From the NCBI RefSeq assembly GCF_943788075.1, contig NZ_CALSOW010000005.1:1-64000 (forward strand): 64,000 nucleotides of DNA. Direction: 5' to 3'. Positions 29,435 to 39,994 of this stretch are shown one piece after another (the stretch's first letter is position 1; the number at the start of each line of letters is the position of its first letter). The stretch is from an uncultured Candidatus Pelagibacter sp. Lineage in GTDB: Bacteria; Pseudomonadota; Alphaproteobacteria; Pelagibacterales; Pelagibacteraceae. The position numbers were made by a program, and so were the translations under genes. The notes below the pieces were generated by a model, which was not told where the DNA came from, did not search any database, and saw only the letters and a program-made list of their open reading frames with translations.

Positions 29435-31678
29435 TTAAAAAGTTGTACCTAAATTAAATCTAAATGATTCAGTCTTATCTCCGGTTACTTTTGTAATTGG
29501 ATAAGCCAAACTAAAATTCATAGGACCTAATGGACTCATCCAATCAAGAGCAACACCAATAGAAGATCGAATGCCATTACCTTTAATAGATGAGTCATAA
29601 TCCACACCCCATATATCGGCTGCATCTGCAAAAATTAAGAAATCTAGTTTTTGTGACTCTTCAAATAAAAAAGGTACATTTGATGCAAAATTAATCGAAT
29701 ATGCATAATTTCCACCAATAAAATCGTCACCATCTTTAGGGCCCACTCTTCCCCTTTCAAAACCTCTTAATCTACTTGATGGAATATTTATTCTTTCAGA
29801 TAGTTTTATATCTTTATTATTTAATGAATTTGCAGTTTGAAAATAAAAAGAAATAGAAGAAAAGTTATTTTCAAAAAAATCAAAATAGTGATCATAATTA
29901 TAATAATTTTTTAAAGTATTAGTGTCACTTAAAATTGGTAAATCCAATGAATAGAACGATCTAAATCCAGAATTTGTTTGAAATTTTTGATTACGTTTAT
30001 CATAATTAAAATCTAATTTGATAAAAGAATCCCAATAATTTCCTTCTTGAGCTTGTTGTTGTGCTGATGCCGTACTATTAGTTCGAATTACTTCATAAAA
30101 GTTAGAATTAGACAATCCCAAATAAAAATCATTGAGGTATTCAAAATTAGTACCTATAATCAAACCAGTTTTGTTTGTTTTGTAACCAAAATTTTGGTAG
30201 TTATCATTTTCACTAGATTCAGCGGATATATATAGAGTTTTATCTGTATTATTAAAATTTGGATTGGTAACTGAAAACTTGCCTTTAAATGTCTCACTTG
30301 TTAATTCAAAATTTGTATCAAGGCCAATTCCATTGCCTAAAAAATTATTTTCTTTAACACCAAAACCAAAAGATCCACCAGAAGTACCGGCACCAGCTGT
30401 AGCATAAATTTCACCAGTAGGTTTTTCTTCTACAGAAATATTAATTGTTTTAGTGTTATTATCCTCATTAATTATAACTTTAGATCCAACTTTTTTAAAA
30501 AAATTAAGACTTTTAATATTGTTAATAGATTTAGTTACTAAAATTTCACTAAAAGGATCACCCTCATCAAGCAATAATTGATTACGAATAACATTTTCAG
30601 CAGTGATTGTATTTCCAGTTATATTTATTCTATCAACAAAAATTTTTTCACTTTCTTCAACTGTAAATTTTAGGTTAATTAAGTTATCTTCTATATTTTC
30701 AGTTACATTAGCTTTTATAAATTTGTACTGCTCAAGAGTTGTAATAGTATCAATTTCATCAAGAATCTTATCAATTTGATTAATTGAATATGCTTTTCCC
30801 TCAGTTTTTATAAATAGTTCTATTATAGGACTAAAATTTTTTTCATCAAAATCTGAAGGTAAATCTAAATCTAAATTGCCAAAAAAGACTTTGGGACCAG
30901 AATTAATATTAAAAATCAATTCAAAATTATTTGAGTCAATAAGTTTAGCAAATGAAGAATTTATTTTTACATTGTAATATCCATTATTTTTATAAAAATT
31001 TTGTAAAAGTCTTTCATCAAAAGAAACTGAATTTTGATTTAAATATTTTCTACCAGAGATAAATTTCCAAAATTTATATTCTGAACTTGTTATAATTCTA
31101 TGAAGTTTTTTATCTTTAAAAACTTTATTCCCTATAAAAGTGATCTTTTTAATTTTTGATTTTTTTCCCAAATCTATATTATATGTAATGATAACTAAGT
31201 TATTTTTTGTCTCTTCGACTAAAATTTCTAAATTAGAGTTGTAATAACCTAAATTTTTTAAAATATTTTCAATTTTTAATTTTTCTTTTTTTAATAAATT
31301 TTCATTGAAAGATGATCTAGACTTAATAAAGGTATCCTGTTTTATTAAGTCTAAAATTCTATTACTTTTTATTCCATTATAATTAACGTTTTCAATAATA
31401 GGATTTTCTTCAACATTAATTAATAAAATTTGATCTTTGAAATTAACAACTATGTTTTTAAAAAAATTAGTTTCATACAAATCATTTAATATATTGTTTA
31501 ATTCAATATCATTAATTTCATCATTTTTACTTACAGAAATAAATAATCTTATAGTTTCATCCGTAATCCTGTCATTTCCAGTTATTTCAATTTTATCTAT
31601 AGTATTGGAAATTGCTTTTGATGATAACAGCATCAAAAAAATAAAGACAAATTTTAAAAAAGTAAAAATTGAACTCAT
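29435..31678 (-). CDS. bamA: Outer membrane protein assembly factor BamA
   Basis: POTRA repeats, C-terminal barrel with RGF motif (SSRLRGFERGRVGP) and terminal F. Confidence 0.95.
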   Translation of the reverse strand: MSSIFTFLKFVFIFLMLLSSKAISNTIDKIEITGNDRITDETIRLFISVSKNDEINDIELNNILNDLYETNFFKNIVVNFKDQILLINVEENPIIENVNYNGIKSNRILDLIKQDTFIKSRSSFNENLLKKEKLKIENILKNLGYYNSNLEILVEETKNNLVIITYNIDLGKKSKIKKITFIGNKVFKDKKLHRIITSSEYKFWKFISGRKYLNQNSVSFDERLLQNFYKNNGYYNVKINSSFAKLIDSNNFELIFNINSGPKVFFGNLDLDLPSDFDEKNFSPIIELFIKTEGKAYSINQIDKILDEIDTITTLEQYKFIKANVTENIEDNLINLKFTVEESEKIFVDRINITGNTITAENVIRNQLLLDEGDPFSEILVTKSINNIKSLNFFKKVGSKVIINEDNNTKTINISVEEKPTGEIYATAGAGTSGGSFGFGVKENNFLGNGIGLDTNFELTSETFKGKFSVTNPNFNNTDKTLYISAESSENDNYQNFGYKTNKTGLIIGTNFEYLNDFYLGLSNSNFYEVIRTNSTASAQQQAQEGNYWDSFIKLDFNYDKRNQKFQTNSGFRSFYSLDLPILSDTNTLKNYYNYDHYFDFFENNFSSISFYFQTANSLNNKDIKLSERINIPSSRLRGFERGRVGPKDGDDFIGGNYAYSINFASNVPFLFEESQKLDFLIFADAADIWGVDYDSSIKGNGIRSSIGVALDWMSPLGPMNFSLAYPITKVTGDKTESFRFNLGTTF

Positions 31679-31683
31679 AAATA

Positions 31684-32844
31684 TTATGCAATCATTTTGT
31701 TAATTGTTGATTGTAATTGATTATTCAATAAAATTATTGAGTTAATATTTTTTAATTTACTCTTTCTATAATTGTTGAATTTTTTCATACTAATCAGTTT
31801 TTGAAGAAGCCTTACTATATCAGTAAAATAAATTTTTTTTAATAAAAAATGGTTAACCAAAATATCATTGGCTAAGACAATTACAGTTTCTAAGGAAGAT
31901 TCCTTATTTTTAAGCTTTTTTATAATCTTTATTGATGGAAATTTATTCAAATCGACTTTTTTAAGATTTAATAAATTTAATTTATTAAGATTTAATTTAT
32001 CTGTTTTAATTTTTTTATTTTGATTCTCGTATAGTGAATTAAATATAGGAATTTTCATGTTAGTGTCATGTGCAATAATTTTTACCATTCCATCATTAAA
32101 CTTTATAATTGCATGAACGTATGATGAAGGATGCACCAATATATCCAATGATTCATATTTTATATTAAATATTTTTTTTGCCTCTATAATTTCAAAAACT
32201 TTATTCATCATAGTTGCTGAATCTACAGATATTTTTTTTCCCATCTTCCAATTTGGATGATTAATAGCTTCTGAAATTTTAATATCCTTAAATTTATTTT
32301 TTGGAGTATTGATTAGGGGGCCTCCAGAAGCTGTTAAATATATTTTATTCACATTAGAAATTTTATTACCTTGTAAAGAATAAAAAATTGAAAAATGCTC
32401 AGAATCTACTGGAATAAAAGATGTTTTAAATTTTTTAAGATCTTTTTTTATTAAGTGCCAACCACAGATAATTGCTTCTTTATTTGCAATAGCTATTTTC
32501 TTTGTAAATTTAATAATTTTTATTGTTGGTGTTAAACCATTAATCCCAGAAATTGAGCTCATCACATAATCAATCTTTTCATTAAAAATATTATTAAAGG
32601 ATTCGTAATTATTAAAAATTTTAATTTTACCCAATTTATTTTTTGATAAATTAAGATATGATTTTTTATCAGTTATGATTAAATTTTTTACTTTTAGAAT
32701 TTTTGCTTGTTTTAAAATTTCTTTATAATTTTTATGTGCTGTAAGTAAAATTACATTAAAGTTTTTTTTATCTTTTTTTATTATTTCTATTAATGTTTTG
32801 CCAATAGAACCAGTTGACCCAAGTATAGCAATCTTTTTCTTCAT
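31684..32844 (-). CDS. dxr: 1-deoxy-D-xylulose-5-phosphate reductoisomerase
   Basis: AILGSTGSIGKTLIEII, IANKEAIICGWHLI, PVDSEHFSIFYSL, TASGGP. Confidence 0.96.
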   Translation of the reverse strand: MKKKIAILGSTGSIGKTLIEIIKKDKKNFNVILLTAHKNYKEILKQAKILKVKNLIITDKKSYLNLSKNKLGKIKIFNNYESFNNIFNEKIDYVMSSISGINGLTPTIKIIKFTKKIAIANKEAIICGWHLIKKDLKKFKTSFIPVDSEHFSIFYSLQGNKISNVNKIYLTASGGPLINTPKNKFKDIKISEAINHPNWKMGKKISVDSATMMNKVFEIIEAKKIFNIKYESLDILVHPSSYVHAIIKFNDGMVKIIAHDTNMKIPIFNSLYENQNKKIKTDKLNLNKLNLLNLKKVDLNKFPSIKIIKKLKNKESSLETVIVLANDILVNHFLLKKIYFTDIVRLLQKLISMKKFNNYRKSKLKNINSIILLNNQLQSTINKMIA

Positions 32845-33537
32845 TTAAAATAATTTTAGTAAAAAATACGAAAATGGTATTGCAAATAAAACACCATCTA
32901 CTCTATCTAAAACTCCTCCATGACCAGGTAGTAATTTACCTGTATCTTTGATTTTTGCTTTTCTCTTAAAAAAAGAAACAAATAGATCGCCTAATTGGCT
33001 AATCAATGAAATTAATAAACTAAACAAAATATTAGTTAAATTAAATTCTAAATTCAAATAACCAAAATTTAAGAATAAAATTAATGGAATAATTGAAAAT
33101 ATAAACGAACCAACTGTTCCTGATATTGTTTTATTTGGACTAATTTTTGATAATTTTTTACCACCTATTAATTTACCAAAAACATAACCACCAATATCTG
33201 TAAAAAAACATATGCTAATTATGTATAGAAAAAAAATAGGACCTTCAGATCTATGAATTTCAAACGAGAGATTACAAAATACAAAAAATACATAACAAAA
33301 AGTTATGATATTTAAGCTAAGAAATCTAAAATTAAATGTTTCAGATAAAGTTTTCTTTTTTAATAGCTGCAGTGATATTAATTTTGAAAATATATTGTTT
33401 GCTTCAATATAGATAAGAATACCAAGTAACAAAATTGAAAAAATAAAAATATATTTATGACTAAAATTGATGAAAAATAATAAAAACAATAAAACAATTG
33501 AAGTGATTATTCTTTTTAATAAATTTTGTGACATCAA
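32845..33537 (-). CDS. cdsA: Phosphatidate cytidylyltransferase
   Basis: C-terminal signature SQLGDLFVSFFKRKAKIKDTGKLLPGHGGVLDRVDGVLFAIP. Confidence 0.94.
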   Translation of the reverse strand: MMSQNLLKRIITSIVLLFLLFFINFSHKYIFIFSILLLGILIYIEANNIFSKLISLQLLKKKTLSETFNFRFLSLNIITFCYVFFVFCNLSFEIHRSEGPIFFLYIISICFFTDIGGYVFGKLIGGKKLSKISPNKTISGTVGSFIFSIIPLILFLNFGYLNLEFNLTNILFSLLISLISQLGDLFVSFFKRKAKIKDTGKLLPGHGGVLDRVDGVLFAIPFSYFLLKLF

Positions 33538-34208
33538 ATATTACCAAAGTTTCTTTTAATTTTTTTGTATTTTTTGATGATTTTAATATAGTCTTTTTCA
33601 TCAAAATCAGGCCATAATTTTTTTTCAAAAAAAATTTCGGCATAAGCCAATTGCCATAGTAAGAAATTACTTAATCTTTTTTTATCGCCTGTTCTGATCA
33701 ATAATTCAGGGTCTGGAATATTTTTTGTCTGTAGATACCTTGTTAAATTTTTTTCGTTTATTTTGTCACCATTTTTACTTAATTTCTTAAAAGCATCTAA
33801 AATTTCAAATTTTGAACCATAATTTAGTGCAAGATTAATTTGAAGTCTTGTATTTTTTGATGTTTTCTTTTCTGAATGATTTAGAAGTTTATTCAATTTT
33901 GTTGAAAACTTTTTTACGCCAACAATATTGAGTTTAATATTTTGTTTATTAAGTTCTTCAATTTTTTTGGATAGGAAATTTTCTAGTAAATCAAACAAAA
34001 AATTTATTTCATTTTTTGGCCTATTCCAATTTTCTGTAGAAAAAGCATACAATGTTAAATATTTAATTTTTTGTCTAATAGTTTCTTTAATGATTTTTTC
34101 AACTGTATTAAGACCTGCTTTATGACCCTCGTTTCTAGAGTTTTTGTATTTTAATCCCCACCTTCCATTGCCATCCATAATTATGGCCACATGATTGAGC
34201 GGGTTCAT
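33534..34208 (-). CDS. uppS: Isoprenyl (undecaprenyl) diphosphate synthase
   Basis: HVAIIMDGNGRWGL, FSTENWNRP, PDPELLIRTGDKKRLSNFLLWQLAYAE. Confidence 0.96.
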   Translation of the reverse strand: MNPLNHVAIIMDGNGRWGLKYKNSRNEGHKAGLNTVEKIIKETIRQKIKYLTLYAFSTENWNRPKNEINFLFDLLENFLSKKIEELNKQNIKLNIVGVKKFSTKLNKLLNHSEKKTSKNTRLQINLALNYGSKFEILDAFKKLSKNGDKINEKNLTRYLQTKNIPDPELLIRTGDKKRLSNFLLWQLAYAEIFFEKKLWPDFDEKDYIKIIKKYKKIKRNFGNI

Positions 34209-34209
34209 C

Positions 34210-34761
34210 TTATATGGTCATTATTTCTTTTTCTTTTAAAGAAACCTTTTCATCAACTACCTTTATATGATCATCTGTAATTGTTTGAACATTTTTTTCA
34301 GATGATTTTTCATCATCTTCTCCAATTTCTTTTGCTTTTAAAAGTTTTTTTAAATCCTCATTTGCCTCTCTTCGAATGTTTCTGATAGAAACTTTACATT
34401 TTTCACCAATTGATTTTATTAGTTTTTTTAATTCTGTTCTTCTTTCCTCATTAAGTTCTGGAACAGGAAGCCTAATCAATTGGCCATCTATCTGGGGATT
34501 TAAACCTAAGTCTGATTTTTTAATTGCAGCATCAACTAACGGGACATTGCTTGAATCCCAAACTTGAATATTAATCATTCTAGGCTCAGGTGTAGTTATG
34601 CTGCCAACTTGATTGATGGGCATTTGCTGTCCATAAACATCAACTTTAACTAAATCTAGCATTGCAGCGTTTGCTCTACCAGTTCTAAGTGAAGAAAGTT
34701 CTTTTAAAAAAACCTCAATGGCTTTATCCATTTTGATATTGTAAGACTTTTCATCAAACAT
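34210..34761 (-). CDS. frr: Ribosome recycling factor
   Basis: LRTGRANAAMLDLVKVDVYGQQMPINQVGSI. Confidence 0.97.
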   Translation of the reverse strand: MFDEKSYNIKMDKAIEVFLKELSSLRTGRANAAMLDLVKVDVYGQQMPINQVGSITTPEPRMINIQVWDSSNVPLVDAAIKKSDLGLNPQIDGQLIRLPVPELNEERRTELKKLIKSIGEKCKVSIRNIRREANEDLKKLLKAKEIGEDDEKSSEKNVQTITDDHIKVVDEKVSLKEKEIMTI

Positions 34762-35613
34762 TTACTCTCCAATCTTTATTCTATAAAATTCTTTTATTTT
34801 TAAATCAGCAATTGAAAGCTCTTTAACTATATCCTGAACCTTTTTTTTAGGTTCCATAACCCAAGCTTGTGTTAAAAGAGAATTTTCCTCTTTAAATTTA
34901 TTCATTTTTCCTAAGCTGATTTTTTTCGCAATATCATCTGGTTTTCCAGAATTTTTTAGTTCTTCTGTTACAAGCTCTTGTTCTTTGTCAACAATTGATT
35001 GATCAATTAAATCTGAAGTGAGAGCTAATGGGTTAGAGGCAGCAATATGCATAGATAATTGTTTTCCAAAATTTTTAACTACTTCAGAATTATCTTTTGT
35101 TTCTAATGAAACAATAACTGCTAGTTTTGATATATTATCTTTAACAACTGTATGCAAATAATGATTGTTTACTGTTCCAGAATTTTCAATCGTTTTTGCT
35201 TTACCGATTGTAATTTTTTCACCAATTTTAGCAATTAATGCTACAACATTGTCCTCAACTGTTTCATCATTTTTCATTTTAGAACTTTTTAAATCATCTA
35301 AATTAGAGTTTTTTTTATTATTTAATTCACTAAGTTCTTTAACAAAATTTGTGAAATCTTCATTTTTTGCAACGAAGTCTGTTTCACAATTTACCTCAAT
35401 AACTGATGTTTTGGTTTCGTCACCACTTACAGCAACAACACCTTCTTTTGCATCTCTAGACATTTTTTTTGAAGCTTTTGAAATTCCTTTTACACGTAAA
35501 ATTTCGATTGCTTTATCAATGTCGCCACCAGACTCTTTTATTGCAAGATTGCAATCTTTAAATCCTGCGCCAGTTGCTTCTCTTAATTTTTTAACATTTT
35601 CAATATCACTCAT
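34762..35613 (-). CDS. tsf: Elongation factor Ts
   Basis: [41 protein letters not shown]. Confidence 0.97.
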   Translation of the reverse strand: MSDIENVKKLREATGAGFKDCNLAIKESGGDIDKAIEILRVKGISKASKKMSRDAKEGVVAVSGDETKTSVIEVNCETDFVAKNEDFTNFVKELSELNNKKNSNLDDLKSSKMKNDETVEDNVVALIAKIGEKITIGKAKTIENSGTVNNHYLHTVVKDNISKLAVIVSLETKDNSEVVKNFGKQLSMHIAASNPLALTSDLIDQSIVDKEQELVTEELKNSGKPDDIAKKISLGKMNKFKEENSLLTQAWVMEPKKKVQDIVKELSIADLKIKEFYRIKIGE

Positions 35614-35614
35614 A

Positions 35615-36445
35615 CTAGTTTAAGGTCTCCTTTTTATCTTTAGAAAATTTTTGTTCTAATTTTTCTCTATCAATTTCTTGAACAGTTTTTCCTTGAGTTT
35701 TTTCTTGAGTTTTTTCTTTTGTATCCTGATTAGGTTCTTTTTTTGGTTCAGGAGATGGAATTGAACTCTTAGCGTTATTAATAGTTTCTTTGATTAAATT
35801 ACAATAAAGATCTATAGATCTACGAGCATCATCATTGCCAGGTATTGGATAATCAATATTATCAGGGTTAGAATTACTATCAAGAATCGCAATTATAGGT
35901 ATTCCTAATTTTACTGATTCTGCGATTGCTAGTGACTCATAATTTGTATCAATTATGAAAACTAAATCAGGAGTTTTTTTCATTTCAGCTATACCACCTA
36001 GTGATCTTTCAAGTTTATCTTTTTTTACACTCATTTTAAGCAGTTCTTTTTTGGTAAAACCTCTATTTTCCGAAACTAGATCAGCTTCATATTTTTTCAT
36101 CTTTTTAATTGAACCCGATATAGTTCCCCAATTAGTAAGCATACCACCAAGCCACCTATAATTTACAAAGTACTGGTCAGTTTCTTTAGCAACTTCTGCA
36201 ATAGCCTCTGATGCCTGTTTTTTAGTTGAAACGAATAAAATTTTACCGTTGTTAGCTATCGTTGAATATATTTTCTCTAAAGCAACTTTAGTTAATTCTA
36301 ATGTTTGTGTTAAATCCATAATATGGATTGAGTCTCTTTTCCCAAAAATATATTTTTTCATTTTTGGATTCCATCTTAAAGTTTTGTGTCCAAGATGAAC
36401 GCCTGCTTCTAATAATTGTTGTATTGTTATGCTAGGTATTTTCAT
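35615..36445 (-). CDS. rpsB: 30S ribosomal protein S2
   Basis: [48 protein letters not shown]. Confidence 0.97.
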   Translation of the reverse strand: MKIPSITIQQLLEAGVHLGHKTLRWNPKMKKYIFGKRDSIHIMDLTQTLELTKVALEKIYSTIANNGKILFVSTKKQASEAIAEVAKETDQYFVNYRWLGGMLTNWGTISGSIKKMKKYEADLVSENRGFTKKELLKMSVKKDKLERSLGGIAEMKKTPDLVFIIDTNYESLAIAESVKLGIPIIAILDSNSNPDNIDYPIPGNDDARRSIDLYCNLIKETINNAKSSIPSPEPKKEPNQDTKEKTQEKTQGKTVQEIDREKLEQKFSKDKKETLN

Positions 36446-36521
36446 ATTTATTCCCGGTTAAGCCACCACAGTAATTTCCAATTAAGGACCGGAGGTATAA
36501 AACCAACAACTGTGTGCGTGT
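36446..36521 (-). ncRNA. Structured leader / candidate S2 autoregulatory element upstream of rpsB
   Basis: GC-rich island in an AT-rich intergenic region; 5-bp complementary pairs CACAG (36510-36514)/CTGTG (36467-36471) and CCGGT (36488-36492)/ACCGG (36454-36458). A candidate cis-element before rpsB (S2) has been reported in Ca. Pelagibacter ubique. Confidence 0.65.
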
Positions 36522-36538
36522 TAATTAAAATTAAGCAT

Positions 36539-36567
36539 TATTTACTAATAATTCATGAAATTAACAA
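36539..36567 (-). promoter_or_regulatory. Candidate sigma70-type promoter for rpsB-tsf-frr...
   Basis: Minus strand TTGTTA (36562-36567) - 17 bp - TAAATA (36539-36544). Confidence 0.5.
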
Positions 36568-36574
36568 GTTTTAT

Positions 36575-39500
36575 TTAGTTTATAGAGCTCGATATATCTT
36601 GTTTTCTTAAAAGATTTAGTGATTTTCTGTCAAGATTCCTTGTGTTTTTAAGTTTAAATCGTAGTGTTTTGTCATCAACAATCATACTTATATCTACCTC
36701 AGTTTTACCATCCTCAGACAGAATTGATGAAATTGTTTCTAGATTTTCATCAGAATTAACTTTGAAAGAGACTTCGTTAATTGGGCTATTGAATAAATCC
36801 ATCATAGATCCTATTTTTTGGACATTAATTCTTTTAAATCTATTTTCATCGTTTGATATGCTTTTAATTAAAGTTAACAGTAAAGAATTACCCTCTTTTA
36901 AAATTTCACGATTTAACTCAAGAATATCTGAAAAAATAAATATTTCAAAAACACTACTTAAATCAGTTAATTTTAATACAGCATAGGAGTTACCTTTGGC
37001 AGTTTTTCTTTCTTGAACTTTTAATAAGGTTGCAGCAATATTGGCATCTTTTATTTCATCACTCAAATTAAAATTAGAATAATCAATAATCTTATAATCA
37101 TCAAAAATTTCTGTAAATTGGTTTAAAGGATGATCTGAAATAAAAAAACCTACTGCTTCAAACTCTTTAGATAATCGTTCTTCAAATTTCCAATCTTCAA
37201 TATCATTAACAATATTATTTTCTGAATTGTCGTCATCAGAAAATAAATCTATTTGATTTGCTGATTTATTTTCAAATATATTTTTAGTTTTAATAATAAA
37301 ATTTGGAATTGAGTCAAAAAGAGCTTGTCGGTTGTTATTGATGTTATCAAAAGCACCAGCTTTAACCAAGCCTTCTAATTGTAATTTATTCATATCTTTT
37401 GGGTTAACTCTATTCAAAAAATCATTTATAGAATGAAATTTTCCATTCTCAGTTCTTTCCTTAACAACATTAGAAATAGCTTCATATCCGACAGCCTTAA
37501 CACCACCTAAGGCATAATAAAATTTATTATTTATTGTTCTAAAATCTTCAAAACACTCATTAATATCAGGTCTTAAAACATCTACATTTAATCTTTTTAG
37601 TTCTTCATAAAATTCACTTAACTTATTTTGATTTGAAATATCCATTGTCATTGATGCTGCAATGAATTCTTTAGGGTAATAAGTTTTTAAAAATGCAGTT
37701 TGGTAAGATATAATAGCATAGGCTGCAGCATGACTTTTGTTAAAACCATATTCAGCAAAAGGTTCAATTTTTAAAAAAATTCCTGCAGCGACATCTTTTG
37801 CAATTCCATTATTTAATGCTCCGGCAATAAAACCTTGTTTTTGTTTTTCTAATTCTGCTCTTTTCTTTTTTCCCATTGCTCTTCTAAGAAGATCAGCTTG
37901 TCCAGCTGTAAAACCAGATAATTTTTGGGCAATTTGCATCACTTGTTCTTGGTATATAATTACACCATATGTTGGTTTTAAAATATCTTCTAATAAAGGA
38001 TGCAGATAATCTGGTGTTTGTCTACCATGTTTACAATCGTTGTATGTTGGAATATTACTCATTGGGCCAGGTCTATAAAGAGCAACTAAAGCAATAATAT
38101 CCTCAATATGATTGGGTTTCATTTGAACTAGTGCTTCCCTCATTCCAGCACTCTCCACCTGGAACAATCCAACCGTATTACCACTTGATAATAAATCAAA
38201 CACCTTTTGATCCTCATAACTGATTTTTTCTACATCAAAATTTTTATCAATTTTTTTGATTAACTTTTGAGTATTGTTGATAACAGTAAGTGTTTTTAAT
38301 CCTAAAAAATCGAATTTAACTAATCCGGCATTTTCTGCAGAATACATATCAAATTGAGTTGATGGTAATAACAAATTTGCCGAAACATCCTTGTACAATG
38401 GCACTATCTCTGTAAGCTTTTTATCTGCTATAACTACACCAGCAGCATGTGTTGCAACATTTCTATTCAATCCCTCAAGTTTTAATGAAAGATCAGTTAA
38501 TTTTTTTACTCTAGGGTCCTCATTTACAAGTTTTTGTAATCTTGGTTCACCTGCAATACATTGAGATAAACTTTGGGGTCTAGATGGATCAAATGGAATC
38601 ATTTTTGAAATACTGTCAACGAAACCATAAGGTAAACCCAAGACTCTCCCAACATCTCTAATTACCATTCTTGCTTTTAATTTACCAAAAGTAATAATGT
38701 GAGCAACACTATCTTGATATTTTTTTGTTAAATATTTAAAAACTAGATCCCTTTTTTCCTCACAAAAATCTATATCAAAGTCAGGCATTGAGATACGATC
38801 TGGATTTAAAAATCTTTCAAAAATGAGATTAAATTTGATTGGGTCAACGTCCGTAATTGAAAGACACCAAGCAACAAGAGATCCAGCTCCAGAACCTCTA
38901 CCAGGACCAACAGGAATATCATTATTTTTTGCCCACTTTATATAATCAGATACAATAAGGAAATAACTAGAGTATTTCATTTTTATTATAATTGATAATT
39001 CATGTTCCAATCTATCTTTATAAACTATGTAATCTTTATTTTTTTCTAAATCATTAGCTTTGACATTAAAAATTTTATCAAATTTAATTCTTAACCCATG
39101 TAGTGAATTTTTTTTTAAAATATCATCGGCATTTCCTCCTTTTTCAGAGCTAATGTTTGGTAAAATTGGATTAGAAAACAATGGTCTAAAATTACACCTT
39201 AAGGGAAAATTGTAATTATTTTCTAGAGCTTCAGGTAAATCTGAAAATAATTCTGTCATTTCTGAATTATTTTTTAAATAGTGTTGATTGCTTAAACGTA
39301 TTCTTGATTTTTCATTAACATAAGTTTTGTTACCAATACAAATTAATGCATCATGCGCTTCATGCATATCTTTATTTAAATAGAAAACTTCGTTTGTTGC
39401 TATTATTGGAATTTCTAATTCTAAGGATTTATTTAAGTTAAATTTTTCAAAACCTAATTCATTCTGATCACCGTGTCTTTGGATCTCTATATAAAATCGA

Positions 39501-39994
39501 TCATCAAAATTTAATTTTAGTTTTTTGTATAATTCAAAAATATCACTGAATTTTCCTTTATTAAATAATTCTCCAAATAATCCAAAAATTGTTCCTGAAA
39601 AAATAGCTACACCAGTGTTGTCCTTTAGTAATTCTTCGAAATCAATATGTGGATCCGACAGTTCATCATTTTCAAGAAATGAGGTGGATGATAGTTTAAT
39701 TATTCTTTTATAGCCCTCCTCATTGAGTGCGTATAAAGGTAACAAACCAACACAATCACTAAATTTAAAATTAATTTGAGTGCCAATAATTGGTTGTGTC
39801 CCAACTTTTGAAATTTTTTCAGCAAATTCTAGAGCTCCACATAGATTTGATGTATCACAAAGAGCCAATGATTTGATTTTATTTAATTTTGAAAATTCTT
39901 GTAAATCATCTATTTTTACAGCTCCTTCACAAATTGAATATTGTGTGTGTATTTTTAAATGGTTAAAATTAAGTTCAATTAACTCAGACATCAA
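36575..39994 (-). CDS. dnaE: DNA polymerase III alpha subunit
   Basis: 1139 aa; GPGRGSGAGSLVAWCLSITDVDP, RISMPDFDIDFCEEKR, RNVATHAAGVVIA. Confidence 0.98.
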   Translation of the reverse strand: MMSELIELNFNHLKIHTQYSICEGAVKIDDLQEFSKLNKIKSLALCDTSNLCGALEFAEKISKVGTQPIIGTQINFKFSDCVGLLPLYALNEEGYKRIIKLSSTSFLENDELSDPHIDFEELLKDNTGVAIFSGTIFGLFGELFNKGKFSDIFELYKKLKLNFDDRFYIEIQRHGDQNELGFEKFNLNKSLELEIPIIATNEVFYLNKDMHEAHDALICIGNKTYVNEKSRIRLSNQHYLKNNSEMTELFSDLPEALENNYNFPLRCNFRPLFSNPILPNISSEKGGNADDILKKNSLHGLRIKFDKIFNVKANDLEKNKDYIVYKDRLEHELSIIIKMKYSSYFLIVSDYIKWAKNNDIPVGPGRGSGAGSLVAWCLSITDVDPIKFNLIFERFLNPDRISMPDFDIDFCEEKRDLVFKYLTKKYQDSVAHIITFGKLKARMVIRDVGRVLGLPYGFVDSISKMIPFDPSRPQSLSQCIAGEPRLQKLVNEDPRVKKLTDLSLKLEGLNRNVATHAAGVVIADKKLTEIVPLYKDVSANLLLPSTQFDMYSAENAGLVKFDFLGLKTLTVINNTQKLIKKIDKNFDVEKISYEDQKVFDLLSSGNTVGLFQVESAGMREALVQMKPNHIEDIIALVALYRPGPMSNIPTYNDCKHGRQTPDYLHPLLEDILKPTYGVIIYQEQVMQIAQKLSGFTAGQADLLRRAMGKKKRAELEKQKQGFIAGALNNGIAKDVAAGIFLKIEPFAEYGFNKSHAAAYAIISYQTAFLKTYYPKEFIAASMTMDISNQNKLSEFYEELKRLNVDVLRPDINECFEDFRTINNKFYYALGGVKAVGYEAISNVVKERTENGKFHSINDFLNRVNPKDMNKLQLEGLVKAGAFDNINNNRQALFDSIPNFIIKTKNIFENKSANQIDLFSDDDNSENNIVNDIEDWKFEERLSKEFEAVGFFISDHPLNQFTEIFDDYKIIDYSNFNLSDEIKDANIAATLLKVQERKTAKGNSYAVLKLTDLSSVFEIFIFSDILELNREILKEGNSLLLTLIKSISNDENRFKRINVQKIGSMMDLFNSPINEVSFKVNSDENLETISSILSEDGKTEVDISMIVDDKTLRFKLKNTRNLDRKSLNLLRKQDISSSIN

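Noticed and set aside
36416-36610. 64-aa plus-strand ORF over the rpsB leader
   Set aside because: It overlaps the rpsB 5' region and dnaE 3' end on the opposite strand; composition and lack of homology-like motifs suggest chance.
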